NCBI RefSeq assembly: GCF_040802235.1
Contig: NC_133174.1
Location: forward strand, 84,776,647 to 84,840,646
Length of the DNA stretch: 64,000 nucleotides
Direction of reading: 5' to 3'
DNA from: Manis javanica
Lineage: Eukaryota; Chordata; Mammalia; Pholidota; Manidae
Shown here: positions 45,861-57,444 of the stretch, piece by piece
Layout of the letters: every line of letters begins with the position of its first letter
Position numbering within the stretch: the first letter of the stretch is position 1
Translations under genes and position numbers: made by a program
The notes under the pieces: model-generated
Seen by the model: only the letters and a program-made list of their open reading frames with translations
Database searches by the model: none
What the model was told of the DNA's origin: nothing

Positions 45861-46469
45861 TAGTTGTACAATAGATAACCTTGGTAAACCAGACTGTCAT
45901 TTTTGCCCAAACTATACTAACAGAACCTTCATATGCCTTTCCTTTTCCTAGCTGTCGAAATCTGGTTTGCAGATTCTGTTTTTAATGGCTTTGAAGTCAA
46001 ACCTTTAATTTTTCACAGACTTTTGACTCACTCTTAGTTCTGAAGCATTTTATTTTTGTGGTGTCCATGAAGTCAAAATTGAAGTGATAAGATTTGAGTT
46101 AATCAGAGTGGGTGCCCCCTATTAACTTGATCATTGTTTATAAGAGGATCTGCATCTCTGATTCTTTTATTAAAGCCATGTCCGTAGCATTGAGCTGAAA
46201 TGACAGTTTGCAACATGGACTCTGCTAAAGGTTTCTGAGCATTAATTCCTTAGAGAGAATAATAAAACAGTATTGCCTGCTCTAAAAGGTATTCAAATTT
46301 CCAGATGGGAATAAACATAATAAAAGGTAGACTGATAGAGGCAGCGTAATTTTAAATAATAAAAAGAATAGTCAGTCCTAGAAAGATGATTCAAGCATCT
46401 CCTTCATTATAAGATCCCCTGGAACTGCTGCATCACAGACGATAAAACACGGAAAGGACACTCACACAA

Positions 46470-46675
46470 ATGTGAAATCCTGAAACTCCTCAATACTGTT
46501 TTCTAATACCCTGAGACTGGAATGCACGTGTTCTCATCCTTGATGGCCAGACTAAGGAAGGTTTTAACATATGGTGGTATACTGACCCCGCCCTGAGACA
46601 GTCTACAGGCACTGTTTTTTTAAAACACCCCGGATGACACCAATGCAGTCAGGGTTGAGAAACACTGCAGTAACG
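46470..46675 (-). mobile_element. MER5A-type hAT element, antisense
   Basis: Ends 'gatgacaccaatgcagtcag' and 'ggttgagaaacactgcagta', the inverted end of MER5A. The left boundary is uncertain. Confidence 0.55.
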
Positions 46676-47460
46676 CACATACAGTTATGTAAGTTCTGAA
46701 CATCAGTGGAAGTTCCCTAATTGTGGGCTCTAAGGCCGCACAGACTCACTTGCACTGCGGAAAAATCTGAGAGACCTCTGGGCTAACCTGAAAAAACATC
46801 CAGCATCTGAGGCTTTGAAGGGGGAAACAACAGTATGGCCTAGGGATACCGCCCCCTCCTGGTAACTTTAAAAATAACAGCAGAAAGTGGTACAGCCAGC
46901 TTAAACCAGAATGTTTAGTTTTAAAAGGTTTTAAGTACTAATAGGATTTTCTAGTTGGCATTATTATTAAGCTTCATTTTCATTTCGGCGCGACTATATC
47001 ATAAACTCAGGTCAATGGTTTAAAGTATGCAATTCCTCTCTCCTGGTCGGAAGAGCTGATGATTCTCTCCTCCTCAAGGGCCGAACCATTCAAACTTCTG
47101 TTGCAATCAATTGGAAACAATTAGTTTACCTTTGTCTTTGTCTTGCATGAGCTGACGTCATATTTTGGTGAATTGAACTTGCTGTTGTGCTTTTCTCTTT
47201 GGCATTTCTGCTTGTTCTTCCCCTCCCCCTCTTCTATTTGTTTTGTTTTTCTTTTTACTTTGGATCTGGAATGTGCTTCTACGTGAGCTTTAAAATGAGT
47301 TTCAAAATAAACTGAGCCAAATTATTTAAATTATTAAAGTAGCAGACACTTCCTGTTTCATTTACTTTTGTCACATTGTCATAGCCAATATCTCAATTTC
47401 CAGACAGAAACAGATACATAGGAGTGCAGGTTTCTGGTCCATTACATTTTCTGCAGATTC
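46676..47460. promoter_or_regulatory. Unique segment with consensus CRE and SOX/TCF-like sites
   Basis: I see no repeat here. A full palindromic cAMP-response element TGACGTCA lies at 47153-47160. Just upstream are CTTTGTCTTTGTC (two SOX- or TCF/LEF-like CTTTGT words) and CAATTGGAAACAATTAG with opposed ACAAT-type and homeobox-like TAATT words. Sites of this kind are short and arise by chance. What sets this stretch apart is their crowding in a rare repeat-free interval. No transcript start is evident. Confidence 0.35.
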
Positions 47461-48485
47461 AAGATAATGAGGCACAATTAGAAGCATTCTTATTTAATGG
47501 TGGTATTACTGCTCTGAACATAATATGGGCACATGATCCAAGAAGACATTTTTTTCAGTTCTTTTGAAATGACTGTTTTCAGTGGGTGAACCTCTAGCCA
47601 ATTCCTCCTGTTACTCAGGATCCTGTGGACCAGACAATGAAAGAAGATGGGATATGCATAGGGGTTCAAAATGCATATGATAATTTCTCATGTTGTTAAT
47701 ACACTTTACCTGGTGTGACTTCTCATTACTTCTGCTTAAATCTTTAAACACTTCATCTTAGTTTCTTTTAGCCTTAAAATTTGTGATATTGATGGGAATT
47801 TTTAATCAACTGCTGTATTCTGCATTAAAGATAGGTCTGTTTAAAAATAGGTATAAACAGGACATCCAACACCCAAAAAGGTGGTATGAGACTCTCCAGG
47901 GTGATGGGAACTGGTGACAGGAATTCCCCTGATAACTGTTACATAGGAGGTCTAGGAAACAACCAGAATTCCTGGAGGAGATTGAAAGGCTCTGATAGAG
48001 AAGTCTTGGGGATAGTGATAATACAATACAAGATGTGTTTGAATATATTGAGAGAATATTTATTTAATCAAGGAACAGTGCTGGCTGAGGAGAAGAAAAC
48101 TACAATCTATAGAAATCAAGACAATCATTAATGCAAACAAAAAAAATCTTCTGGTTGGTAAAGGAAACATAACCAAAAAAACAGACTATTAGGTTGGGTT
48201 GAGGCTAACTTTTAACATAGTCATAAAAAGCTTAAATATTGAACTGATTAATGATATAATAGTGATAGAATATGACTGACATTGGGGGAAAAAGTAGAAA
48301 TATGCTTATGAGTATGAGATAAAGAGTGGGATTGGTAAAAGAAAATTCAAACATTATCATCCAAAAGAGAAAGACATTAAATAAAGCTGGCATCAGGCAG
48401 GATCCAGTGAGGAGAGTGAGAGACCATTTATTTGAACAGAGAGAATTTAAAATTATTTTTTAAAGTAGGTATAAAGTTGTTAAAT
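47461..48485. other. No feature recognised
   Basis: An 81-codon plus frame at 47886-48131 has no domain. GAAAG at 48486-48490 just right of this interval may be the left ERV-B target copy. Confidence 0.45.
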
Positions 48486-48490
48486 GAAAG

Positions 48491-48818
48491 TGTTGTGTGG
48501 GTAAAGTTGCAATATTTCCAGAATCTCTTGCTTGGCCTTAGTGCATCTCCATAGTGTTTGGAAGGGGTGGAGAGAAGTAGTTCATCTCCATATCAATAGA
48601 CAATTACAAGGGATGTGGGGAGGGAGAGCATATCTGGACAGGAGAGATGTGGTTGGGTTCTTCTGCAGCCAGATCACAATAGACACGGATGAGCAGAAGT
48701 AGATGACTGCTTATAGACAATAAACAGGTTTCTCCCACTTTATTTCTCCCTTTGACTGATTTTGGTTCCAAAGGTCATTTGTCCCAGGGTGGGAACATAT
48801 TTTCCAACCAGAGTTACA
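48491..48818 (+). repeat. ERV-B 5' LTR
   Basis: Begins TGTTGTGTGGGTAAAGTTGC and ends CAGAGTTACA. An AATAAA signal lies at 48719-48724. 'catctccata' is repeated within U3. It pairs with 54126-54451. Confidence 0.88.
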
Positions 48819-48820
48819 CC

Positions 48821-48838
48821 TGGTGTTGGTCAGCAATA
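48821..48838 (+). other. ERV-B presumed primer-binding site
   Basis: Two bases after the LTR end comes TGGTGTTGGTCAGCAATA. TGG fits a tRNA CCA end and TGGTGTT is compatible with a Val- or Leu-type tRNA, but the rest does not decide. It differs from the Ser-like site of ERV-A. Confidence 0.45.
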
Positions 48839-48899
48839 CCTCTGAACACAAAATCTGTCTTCATGTGTGCAACGCTTGGGTAGACTGCCCCTAAAGATG

Positions 48900-50380
48900 G
48901 TGGGGAGATACCTAGAAACACCCCTGTGATGTTGGGGAGGCCATAGTGTCTGCTGCGATGGGGGATGATGACTCACCCTTCCCTTTGGAAGTGGTGGATG
49001 GTGTGGCTTCACCCAGAAGACACCCATCCATGGGGCTGCCACTTGGGGAGCCCCTAGAGGAAATTGGTCTAGGTAAAGCACATCCTAGACAGGTGGGCCA
49101 TTCCCCAGAATTTCGAAAGAGTGGAGACACCAGAACCTGTGGAATTAGCTCTCTGTGAGATACAAGACTGCTTGGAGGCCCTGAGTGGCTATGTGACAGC
49201 TAAGATTATGGGATGTTTGTCTCTTGAGATAGTGGAAAGGGTTATTGAGGAGAGAGACAAGCTTCTGCATTGCTTGGAGCTGCTGAGTGATGACCAAGGG
49301 ATGCACTTAAGAAAGACAGACAGTGAATGAGAAGACAGGTCATGCTCTTGGAAGATACGTTAGCAGCAAGAGGAGGAGCAGCAAGAGCTACCATGTTGTA
49401 GGAGGCCATGGTAGAGTGGGAGGAAGGAGCAGTGCCTTCAGCCCCAGAGATGGTAGAGATGTTGGGAAGGATAAAGGGGTGGGACAAGGGCTGATCTGTT
49501 GCCAGCCCACCACTGTAGGCACCAGCCTCTCTTGTGTTAAAGGCCTGCCCAGTTGAAATTAAGAAAGTAAAAACACAACAACCAAAAGCTCATCAGGGGG
49601 AGGAGTCACCCCCCCTCCCCAGGTTGTGGAGCACTCCATGCTCTGCCCCTATGCCCAGGATGAGCTGGTAGACATAAGCATCCAGTATCTGCAGAAACTG
49701 TTGGAACCACTGCCTAAATGACTTTTGTGTCTCTGGGATATGGGGGTGGAAAACACTGTTATCTTGGGTTCTGAAATGGGTAAACTGGTTTTCCTAATGA
49801 CTGACCCTTCCCTCTGGCAGGGGTTGCAAAGTGCCGTTCATACCTCAGGGAATTAGGTGCTTATGGATTGCTCACAGCTGCTAACAGGGCAGTTTAGCTT
49901 AATCAGGGTGATTTACCGTATTTACCCACTAGCTGGAAAATGTATGAAGTGCTCTAGCAGATGTTACCAGAGCAAGGCATGAAAAATATCATCTATAACG
50001 TCGACCTCCAGAGCCCTGATGAGTTGTTCACAGTAAGAATAAGAAGTCTGGTGCTCCATACAGCTCCTCCATCTCTCTTTGGGTCCCTAGTGACTATTCT
50101 TGCCCCCGACATAGGGTAACCCGTAAGTGAGGATACTCGTACTCTAGCAGATCTGGAGGAGGTTGAAACAATAAGAGTATGGAAAGAAGTACAGGTATGG
50201 CTAAAAGGAGAGGTGAAAAGGTATTGAGGATCCAGATGTGGGTTGATTTGATAAAAGCAGAGGTAGTGAAAGAGAAACTTGATGGGCAGCTCAATAGGAT
50301 CTTGTTAGAAGTGTGGCATCAGTTAAAGCCAGAGCAGCAGTTCCAGCGCTGAGGTCCAGGACATGGAAGCCAGACTCAAA
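48900..50380 (+). pseudogene. gag: ERV-B gag remnant
   Basis: Short open stretches at 48946-49158, 49121-49330 (69 codons, acidic and Leu-rich, helix-like) and 49323-49556 stand where gag is expected. The segment 49430-49690 aligns by eye with ERV-A 6600-6840, including the proline-coding 'cccctccccaggttgtggag'. The capsid-like part (50040-50110) keeps the 'SLFGSLV' type wording of ERV-A. No zinc knuckle is visible. Frames shift repeatedly. Confidence 0.7.
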
Positions 50381-50385
50381 GCCCC

Positions 50386-50907
50386 ATGTCTGGCCTGTGC
50401 CCCTGCAAGACTTCCTGGGGGACAGTATTCAGGCTCCACCTGGGCCCTCACTCCCACAGGAGGACTATTGGGTGTTGTGGTTTGACTGAAGGGGTGGCAA
50501 GGACCCCACTTGGTGAGGACTGGAAACCACATGTAGAATTAGCAATTCATTGGTCCCCCATGAATGTACAGTGTGTCCTGGCACTGGTGGGCACAGTAGC
50601 TGAATATTCTCTGATTCATGGCAACCCTGAGCATTTGCTCAGGACCCCTGCTGTGATAGATGGTTATGGGGATAAAGCAATTAGAGTGAAGAAAGCCCAA
50701 ATCCCATTGTGGATAGGGTGTTTACCCTCAAAGGAGTATACAGTGTACATTTCTCCTATCCCTGAATATATTTTGGGGGTATATATCTTGCGGGACCTGT
50801 GGTTACAGACCACTGCAGGTGAGTTCAGACTGAAGGTATGTGTGGTAAAGGCAGTTCTGAGGGTATATACTAAGCACCCACCTGTACCTCTGACTGTACC
50901 TTGGTAG
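50386..50907 (+). pseudogene. pro: ERV-B protease remnant with lost active site
   Basis: A 173-codon open stretch, the longest sense frame of this provirus. Position 67-73 reads LVGTVAE where ERV-A reads LVDTGAE, so the catalytic Asp is Gly and the following Gly is Val. The C-terminal family motif reads 'EYILGVYIL', with Tyr where Asp is usual. The open frame has therefore outlived its function. The downstream end merges into the RT region, where a stop at 50905-50907 closes it. The Met start is only the first available one. Confidence 0.88.
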
Positions 50908-51760
50908 GTGACAAATACTAAGCAGTATAAATTGCCTGAGGGTAACAAGGAAACTCTACAGGAGTTGGTAAAGGTGGGCATCATAAATCCCAAACATAGT
51001 CCTTTTAATAACCCGGTGGGGCCTGTGAAAAAGCCGGATGGCTCCTGGTTATGACTGTGGATTACAGGGAATTGAATAAAGTCACACCCCCTTTGTATGC
51101 TGCTCTTCCCTCTATAGCAGCCCTTATGGACACACCCAGTCATGAGCTAGGGATGTATCGTTATGTTGTGGACTTTGCTAATGATTTCTTCTCTATTGAC
51201 ACAGCGCAGAAAAGTAAGAACAGCTTGCCTTCATGTGGGAAGGCAGGCAGTGGACATTCACTGTCCTTCCACAGGGATACCTCCACAGTCCCACCATTTG
51301 TTAAGGACTTGTAGCTCAGGACTTGGCCACATGGAAGAAATTGCAAACAGTGTGGTTGTAGCACTACATTGATGATATTATACTCACATCTGATTCTCTT
51401 GCAGATTTAGAAGGGGCAGTTCCTAGACTGCTGCAACATCTAAAGAAGAAAAGATGGGCTGTGAACAGCACCAAAGTTCAGGGACCTGGTTTATCAGTAA
51501 CGTTCATGGGAGTTGTCTGGTCAGGTGAAAGTGAAGTTATCCCAGAAACGATCATAGACAAGGTCCAGACTTTCCCTATCCCTACCACTGTGGTAGTATT
51601 ATAAGAGTTTTTAGGTCTTTTAGGCTACTGGAGAGTGTTTATCCTACACTTTGCACAAATTCAGAATCCCTTATACTGGTTGGTACAAAAGGGCATCAGG
51701 TGGGGCTAGCATGAAACATATGCAGCAACATTTACCTCTGCTAAGTGAGCCATCAAGGCC
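50908..51760 (+). pseudogene. pol: ERV-B reverse transcriptase remnant
   Basis: The frame 51051-51314 shows 'VDYRELNKV' and motif A 'VVDFANDFFSID'. After a frameshift near 51230 the YIDD box lies at 51365-51376, right after a TAG at 51359-51361. 'LLGYWRVF' follows at 51617-51640. The order and wording follow ERV-A but cannot encode an enzyme. Confidence 0.88.
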
Positions 51761-52099
51761 ATACCGTCCTTGAATGTAATGGACTCATCAAGGATCTCTG
51801 AGATAGATGTTCATGTAAATGAAGATGGTTATGCATGGGGCCTTTGTCAGTGGCTTGAATGGACCTGACAACCTACTGGATTCTGGTCACAACTATGGAA
51901 AGGAGCAGAGGTCTAGTAAAAATTGATAGAAAAGTAACTGGCTGCTGTGTACTATGCCTTGCTGGCTATGGAGTCTATCACCAGAACAGCTCCAACCAAA
52001 GTAATAACAACCTATTCCATGGTGGGCTGGGTGCCACACTGGACCCAAAGGCTATGAAATGGCATGACACAGATGCTTACACTGGCCAAATGGGGCACA

Positions 52100-52665
52100 T
52101 ATTTACAGCATCATAAAACCCCCTCCACTAGTCTCTTCAGTGGAGAATTCCAGTGCTTATTAGGGCCAGTGACATATACCAGTGGAAAACAGGAAGAAGT
52201 TGCTTTTGAACCATCTGCAGCTGTGAGCCCTTACCAGGAGGCAAAAGCCCCTATAAGTAAAAATGCTTAGTATACAGATGGCTTCAATTATGGGCAGTCC
52301 CCGAAGTGGAGGGCTATGGCTTTCCATTCTAAGATTGAGACAATATTGTTGGAAGGTAGAGAAGGAATAGCAATAAATTTGCTGAGTTGTGGGTAGCATG
52401 GCTCATGATCACCCAGGAGCCTTCCATATAGTTTTCTGCACTAACAGCTGGGCCATCTATTGGGGCTTGACCCTGTGGCTACTGACATGGTACCATGCCA
52501 ACTGGATGGTTGGTCACTGGCCCCTTTGTGGCAAGAGTTGTGGCAAGATCTATGGGTCTCTGGTCAGACTTAAACAGTTACTGTATATCATGTGACTGGC
52601 CATTTGCTTTTTGCATCCCCAGAGAATAATGAAGCAGACACATTGGCCCAGGTGCATTGGCTAGA
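52100..52665 (+). pseudogene. pol: ERV-B RNase H remnant
   Basis: The first catalytic acid is kept: Tyr-Thr-Asp-Gly, with the Asp codon at 52277-52279, directly after an in-frame TAG at 52268-52270. Downstream, 'wgltlwlltwyh' wording (52460-52500) matches ERV-A after several shifts. ERV-A lost this first Asp, so the two copies decayed independently. Confidence 0.82.
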
Positions 52666-53290
52666 AGGAAACCTACCTCTGATGTAGCCCAATGGTTACA
52701 TCAGCATTTGTTACATGCAGGGCAAAAGACAGTGTGGGCTGTAGCCCATCAGTGGGCTTTACATTGACCTTTGAAGAAGTCAGCAGAGCCCAAAAGGAGT
52801 GCCTTGTGTGCTGTAAGAGGGACTTACACTGAGTTCTGCAACAGCGTGGACAATAGTAAAGGGGCTGATACCCCTCATTAGGTGGCAGATAGACTGTATT
52901 GGACCTCTGCCCATATCAGAAGGGTATCAGTATGTCAAGACTTGGTGTGGACACAGCTACTGGACTGCTGGTTGCTTTCCTGCACATCATGCAGATTGGC
53001 AAATGACCAAAAGGGGCCTACAGCATCTCTTTGCAGTCTGTGCCCAGCCACAGGTGATTGAGAGCAATCAAGGCACCCAGTTTACTGGACATGAATTACA
53101 AGAATGGGTACAGAAATTATGAATAAAGTAGAAGTTTCATGTACCATATAACCCTACTAGGGCAGGCATCATAGAGAGGTGCAATGTTTTGTTGAAATCT
53201 GGCCTTAAGTCAGACACCAATTGTCTACAGGGCTCATCAGTTCATTTATGGACATTGTTAAAGTGTTTGAATGAACAGCCCTGAAAAGGA
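52666..53290 (+). pseudogene. pol: ERV-B integrase remnant
   Basis: 'LHQHLLH' (zinc-finger histidines) and 'CLVC' (cysteines) are both present, with a frame change between them. The core opens 'WQIDCIGPL' with the first catalytic Asp codon at 52892-52894. At the second catalytic position (53066-53068) the codon is AAT (Asn). Stops and shifts are frequent. Confidence 0.85.
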
Positions 53291-53830
53291 GGCTTAAACC
53301 CTGTGGACATGCTAACACACATTGCTGTCTCTTCTATACAACTGTCTGTGCCAACCAAAGAGGAGTTATTGAAGTCAGGATATGGCCAGCGGAGCAAAAT
53401 CCTGCTGCCAGCCCCAACTGTATTAAACTCTGGAGACACTGTTGAGTGGACATGGCCCTGGACATTTCAACGCATGGACCAGTGATGGCTGGCCCTTCTG
53501 GCATCTTAGGGAAAAGGCCTGGAAGCTGGCCTCCTGTGCGTTCCTGGAGTAATGGCAGAGTGGCCTCCAAAGATTGCTGTAGTGTACCCAAAATGTCCAG
53601 GAGGTAAGAGCATCTTACAGGGAAGTTTTGTTTTAACTCTATGGCCAGTGCATGTACCTCCCCTAACCTTATATATTCACCCATCTGAATAAAGTGAAGG
53701 TTTGGCATACTAGATCAGGATGACATCTCTTTCCTACCACTGTCCTATCACAAGACCACACTCTTACATACATCCAACTGATGGACAAGACATGCCTATG
53801 GTAGTGTTATTAAAACATTTATCTTATTGC
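53290..53830 (+). pseudogene. ERV-B segment after integrase, shared with ERV-A
   Basis: Carries the same Trp/Pro-rich wording as ERV-A 10481-11040 ('TVEWTWPWTFQRMDQ' near 53440-53485, with its neighbours). No env hallmark is visible. The open piece 53303-53485 is the best preserved part. Confidence 0.6.
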
Positions 53831-54104
53831 CCTTCAGATTATTTTCTTCTGCAGTTCCTGTTGCCTAGACCTTCCCCATGGCTGCAGCTGGCATGAAGAG
53901 TGCACTGAACTCAGCTACTGGTCTCCTGTGGAATAGGCAAGCTATTGTCTTAATCTGCTTAGGACTTTGAACCTAGCTAATTCCTCTGGCTTTAGGATTA
54001 TCATGATTTTATTGCTGTTGCTATTGTATGCTATTAGTCTGCTTACAGTACTACAGTTTTCTCACACAGGATACACTGTAGAAGCTAGTCAGTGAGTAGA
54101 CTGT

Positions 54105-54125
54105 GAGGCAAGATTTCTGGAGTGG
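54105..54125 (+). other. ERV-B polypurine-type tract
   Basis: The sequence ending TTTCTGGAGTGG before the 3' LTR parallels ERV-A's TTCTGGAGGGG, as expected for the plus-strand primer tract. Confidence 0.6.
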
Positions 54126-54451
54126 TGAGCTATGTGTAAAATTGCAACTTTTTCAGAATCTCTCCTCTGGCCTTAATTCATCTCCATATCAATAGCTGTT
54201 TCAAAGGGGTGGAGAGAAGTAGTCCATCTCCATATCAGTAGGTGATTACATGGGGAAGGATGGCATATCTGGACTGGAGAGGTGGGAGGGGTCCTTTTGC
54301 AGACAAGTTGCAATAAACACGGGTGAGCAGAAGTGGACAAGTGCTTGCAAGCCAGAAATGGTTTTATCCCACTTTATTTTTCCCTTTGACTGATTTCAGC
54401 TTCAAAGGTTATTTGACCCAGGTGGGAACATATTTTCCACCCAAAGTTATA
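54126..54451 (+). repeat. ERV-B 3' LTR
   Basis: Starts TGAGCTATGTGTAAAATTGC and ends CAAAGTTATA, and aligns along its length with 48491-48818. An AATAAA signal lies near 54312. Confidence 0.88.
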
Positions 54452-54949
54452 GGTTGAAAGAGAATTCTAAGTTATGGAAGTAGCAAATAAAGGAAGTTAT
54501 ATCACCCCTGGGGCTGGTAGAACAAGAGGAAAGAGGATGAATGATTAAAACCTCAAACTTAGAGGCAGATCCCACTACAACTGAAACTCAGACCTCTGAA
54601 AAAGAGCCACTTCTCTGGTATTCGTATCTCTCAGCTCATGGTTGTAGCCTTTGTGGGAGCCATGGAAATGGGCCAATCAAATCTTCCTTTGAGAAAGAAC
54701 TTGTTATGGGAATTTGGCTGACAGGCTCCAGCTTGGGTTGCCTTCTGTAGAAAGTTTCCCCAGCCTGGAGCACAGCCCTGAGAAAGTCTCAGCCAGCCCC
54801 ACAGGGAGATCTAGTACAAAGACGGCTCATAGAGCAGTCCTGCACTGGTCAGTTTATCAGAAATGGTGAATTCTTGTACCACTGTCATGTACAGTCATTG
54901 GCTGAGAATTGCCTAGGAAGCCCATATCCTTGCAGCATGCTATAATGTC
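54452..54949. other. No feature recognised
   Basis: Unassigned. A 69-codon frame at 54541-54750 has no domain I recognise. Confidence 0.45.
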
Positions 54950-55690
54950 TGTCCAGATAGGGAGCAGTGGATATATAAGGCTGGTATTCATAGAAGTTTG
55001 GAGATATAAATTTGGGAGTTGGCACACTGATTATGTTTAGCATCTTGGGAGTACAGTTAGATATGTAGACTGAGTATTGAATTTGGAGATGTAACAACCA
55101 TTGAAATAGGAGAGAAATCAGGATAGCGTTGTTGGAATGCCAAAAGAAGGATGAAGTGGCCCACCCTGTCAAGTGCTGCTACAAGGTGGGATAGAAATGA
55201 TGGTTGAATCAGTGGAGAAAAGATTGGAGTAAAAATATAGTCCACTCTTTGTAGAAGCTTTGCTGAAAGATAATTAGGAAATATCTTCAGAGGGATGTGG
55301 GGCCAAAAATGTTTTTATTTTTAAATTTAAGAATAGAGATCCTATAATATGAGAACAAGTTTGCTTATGGGAATGATCCATTAGGAGAGAAGAATTCATG
55401 GTACAGAAGAGAAAAAGCTGGTGGCAGGATCAGAGCCCTTGAGTAGGTACCAGGAGCTCAGGGTCCAGTCACAAATGGAGTAGTTTGTCTTATTTTCATC
55501 TCACATCTTTGCAACCGGAAAGAAGACAGAGTATATGAGCACAGATGCAGGCAGATGAGATTTGTTGGAAGTTTATGGAGGTTTCTTTCTGATTGTTATT
55601 TTATTAGTGTAGTAGGAAGTAAAGAAGAGGCATTAGAGATTTGAATAGAGAGGAGAGAATGGTAATGAAGAATCTAGGGAAAGTTGGAAG
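54950..55690 (+). repeat. Old interspersed repeat, family A, copy 3 (later part)
   Basis: 'gagatataaatttgggagtt', 'ccaccctgtcaagtgctgct', 'atgggaatgatccattagga' and 'agtatatgagcacagatgca' belong to the downstream part of the family seen at 1540 and 20590. Confidence 0.55.
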
Positions 55691-56389
55691 ATTGCAGAAC
55701 CATTCAAGTGCACCTATATTATTTCCAAATATTTCATTGTCTCTGGAGAATCATTTCACAGAGATAAAATTGAAGCCTGGAAGGTCAAATGACTTATACA
55801 AGATTAAACATCTAAGTAGTATCTGGATTTGAACTCAAGTTTAGATCCCTGGACTCTTATTCCAGTGCTCGTTCCAACCAAACATTTCTGTGTATTTCTT
55901 TTGTGTGCTCATAATGGTATTACCTTTCCAGATGCTCAAATTCCTGCTTAGAATATACCTTTTAATGTGGAGGATGCTTTCTCCCAGTACACTACTCTGA
56001 AACATAAGCATTCTTGCAAAAAAAAATAGTAATTCTCCAAGGAATGGTTCTGTAACTAGAAACTCTACAATAACTTGTTCCTTGAATGCATTATAAACAT
56101 GAAGTAAGCAATCGACATCAGAATTGGAATTCATCCTGAAACAGATGAGTGGACTGAGATATTTTAGTGGTGGTGAGTTTGATAATTATTGACTAGTACT
56201 AAATCATGTATGAAGGACAACAGGATGTAAGAGAAAATGTTTCAAATATATAAGGGAAGTTAATGCTCTTTGTCAGGAGTTATTCTGTGATTAGGAAGGA
56301 TATGTTCTAAAAATGCCAGCTAGTGCATACAATATGCTCCATACTGGGTTTGCAATGATTAAGAGGAATACAGGAAGTGAGGATATTTT
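55691..56389. other. No certain feature; weak antisense MIR at 55700-55880
   Basis: 'catttcacagagataaaatt' to 'ctggatttgaactcaagttt' looks like part of an antisense MIR. The rest is unassigned. Confidence 0.4.
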
Positions 56390-56560
56390 AGAGTGACAAA
56401 AGACTTAGAAATCACATCATACCCCATCCTTATTTTATAGATGAGAATTAAGAGGCCCAGAAAATATAATGTTCACCAAGGTCACAAAAACCAATCAAGG
56501 AAAGAACTGGAGCCAGAAACCTCAGTTCAGTACTTTTATTTCAGTGTCCTTTCCACTATA
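56390..56560 (-). repeat. MIR-like SINE, antisense
   Basis: 'ttattttatagatgagaatt', 'caccaaggtcacaaaaacca' and 'tttcagtgtcctttccacta' follow the antisense MIR order. Confidence 0.55.
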
Positions 56561-56649
56561 ATATGCACTGTTGCAGGGGGAAAATGAAGTGAAATGTCAT
56601 TTAGCAACCTGTGTATGTGTGCATGCATGTATATGTAGTTCAGAGGCTG

Positions 56650-56840
56650 TGACTGCCAGAGTGTTGTCCTGAATATAGGTCAATGGCAACATTCTTTGAA
56701 TTTCTGTTCTTTTCTTTGTTAGCTGTGCCATTGTGAGTAGATTCCTTCGTTTTGAACATCAGTTGTCTCATCCATAAATTGGAGTTGCTCATATCTAATT
56801 GGTAGGGTTGTTACAAAAATCAAATGTGATTGTGCAAAGG
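56650..56840 (+). repeat. MIR-like SINE, sense
   Basis: 'tagctgtgccattgtgagta', 'catcagttgtctcatccata' and 'tggtagggttgttacaaaaa' follow the sense MIR order. Confidence 0.6.
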
Positions 56841-57411
56841 CTTCTAGCCTATTTTTGGCAATTTTTGTGAACCCAGTAAATGTTGGCTCCTTTTCACTTT
56901 TCCTTTTCCTATTTTTTTTGCAGGGATGGAGTAGATAGCCAAGTGTTTGCATATGTATAGAGAAGTAGACCCTCTGTTCCTTTTGCCAAGGGTATGTCTG
57001 TGAGAGGAGTTTTTTTTTTTTTGTCTCAGAAGATAGGTTCTCCCAAGGAGTAGGAGAATGTAAAATCCCTACTTATTGAACTCTTCCCTTCCTGGGCATC
57101 CAGACATGGAGAGAAATATCTGAGGGAACTAATATTCCAAAAGTGCAACAAAGGACATGAGTGCCTCTTTTTCCCAACAAGAACTGAATCCCAGTCCTGA
57201 CTGACCATGAAAATCATGTGTAAAATTTGAAAGATAAGAATACGGGCATCTAATTCCAGATGTACTGGATTGATATTTCTAGGGGTAGGGCCAAGGAATC
57301 TATGTTTTATAAACCTCTTCAGATTAACACATGACCTAAAGGGATGAAGGTGATCTCAGGGCTAGATATTGTGAGCCCTATTTGATAATTACCTTTTGTA
57401 CAGCAAACCAC
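56841..57411. other. No feature; T-run at 57010-57023
   Basis: The T-run could be the tail of an unrecognised minus-strand retroposon, but I see no matching body. Confidence 0.4.
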
Positions 57412-57412
57412 A

Positions 57413-57441
<29 letters not shown>
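57412..57441. repeat. (TG)n microsatellite
   Basis: A run of about 30 bases of uninterrupted GT/TG. Confidence 0.97.

Positions 57442-57444
<3 letters not shown>

Larger units (their letters stand above)
48491..54451 (+). mobile_element. ERV-B: second defective env-less provirus, related to ERV-A
   Basis: A 6.0-kb provirus with paired LTRs of about 328 and 326 bp. Internal order matches ERV-A, and stretches of gag, protease and pol are alignable by eye (for example 'gaccactgcaggtgagttca' is shared at 50808 and 7967). The LTRs show no similarity to those of ERV-A. Possible target copies are GAAAG at 48486-48490 and 54456-54460, but they require about four extra bases after the 3' LTR, so they are uncertain. 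The copy is more decayed than ERV-A, with pol broken into many short frames. Confidence 0.9.

Noticed and set aside
54452..54460. Certain target-site duplication for ERV-B
   Set aside because: GAAAG occurs on both sides, but on the right it is four bases beyond the LTR end, so it may be chance. Reported only as possible.
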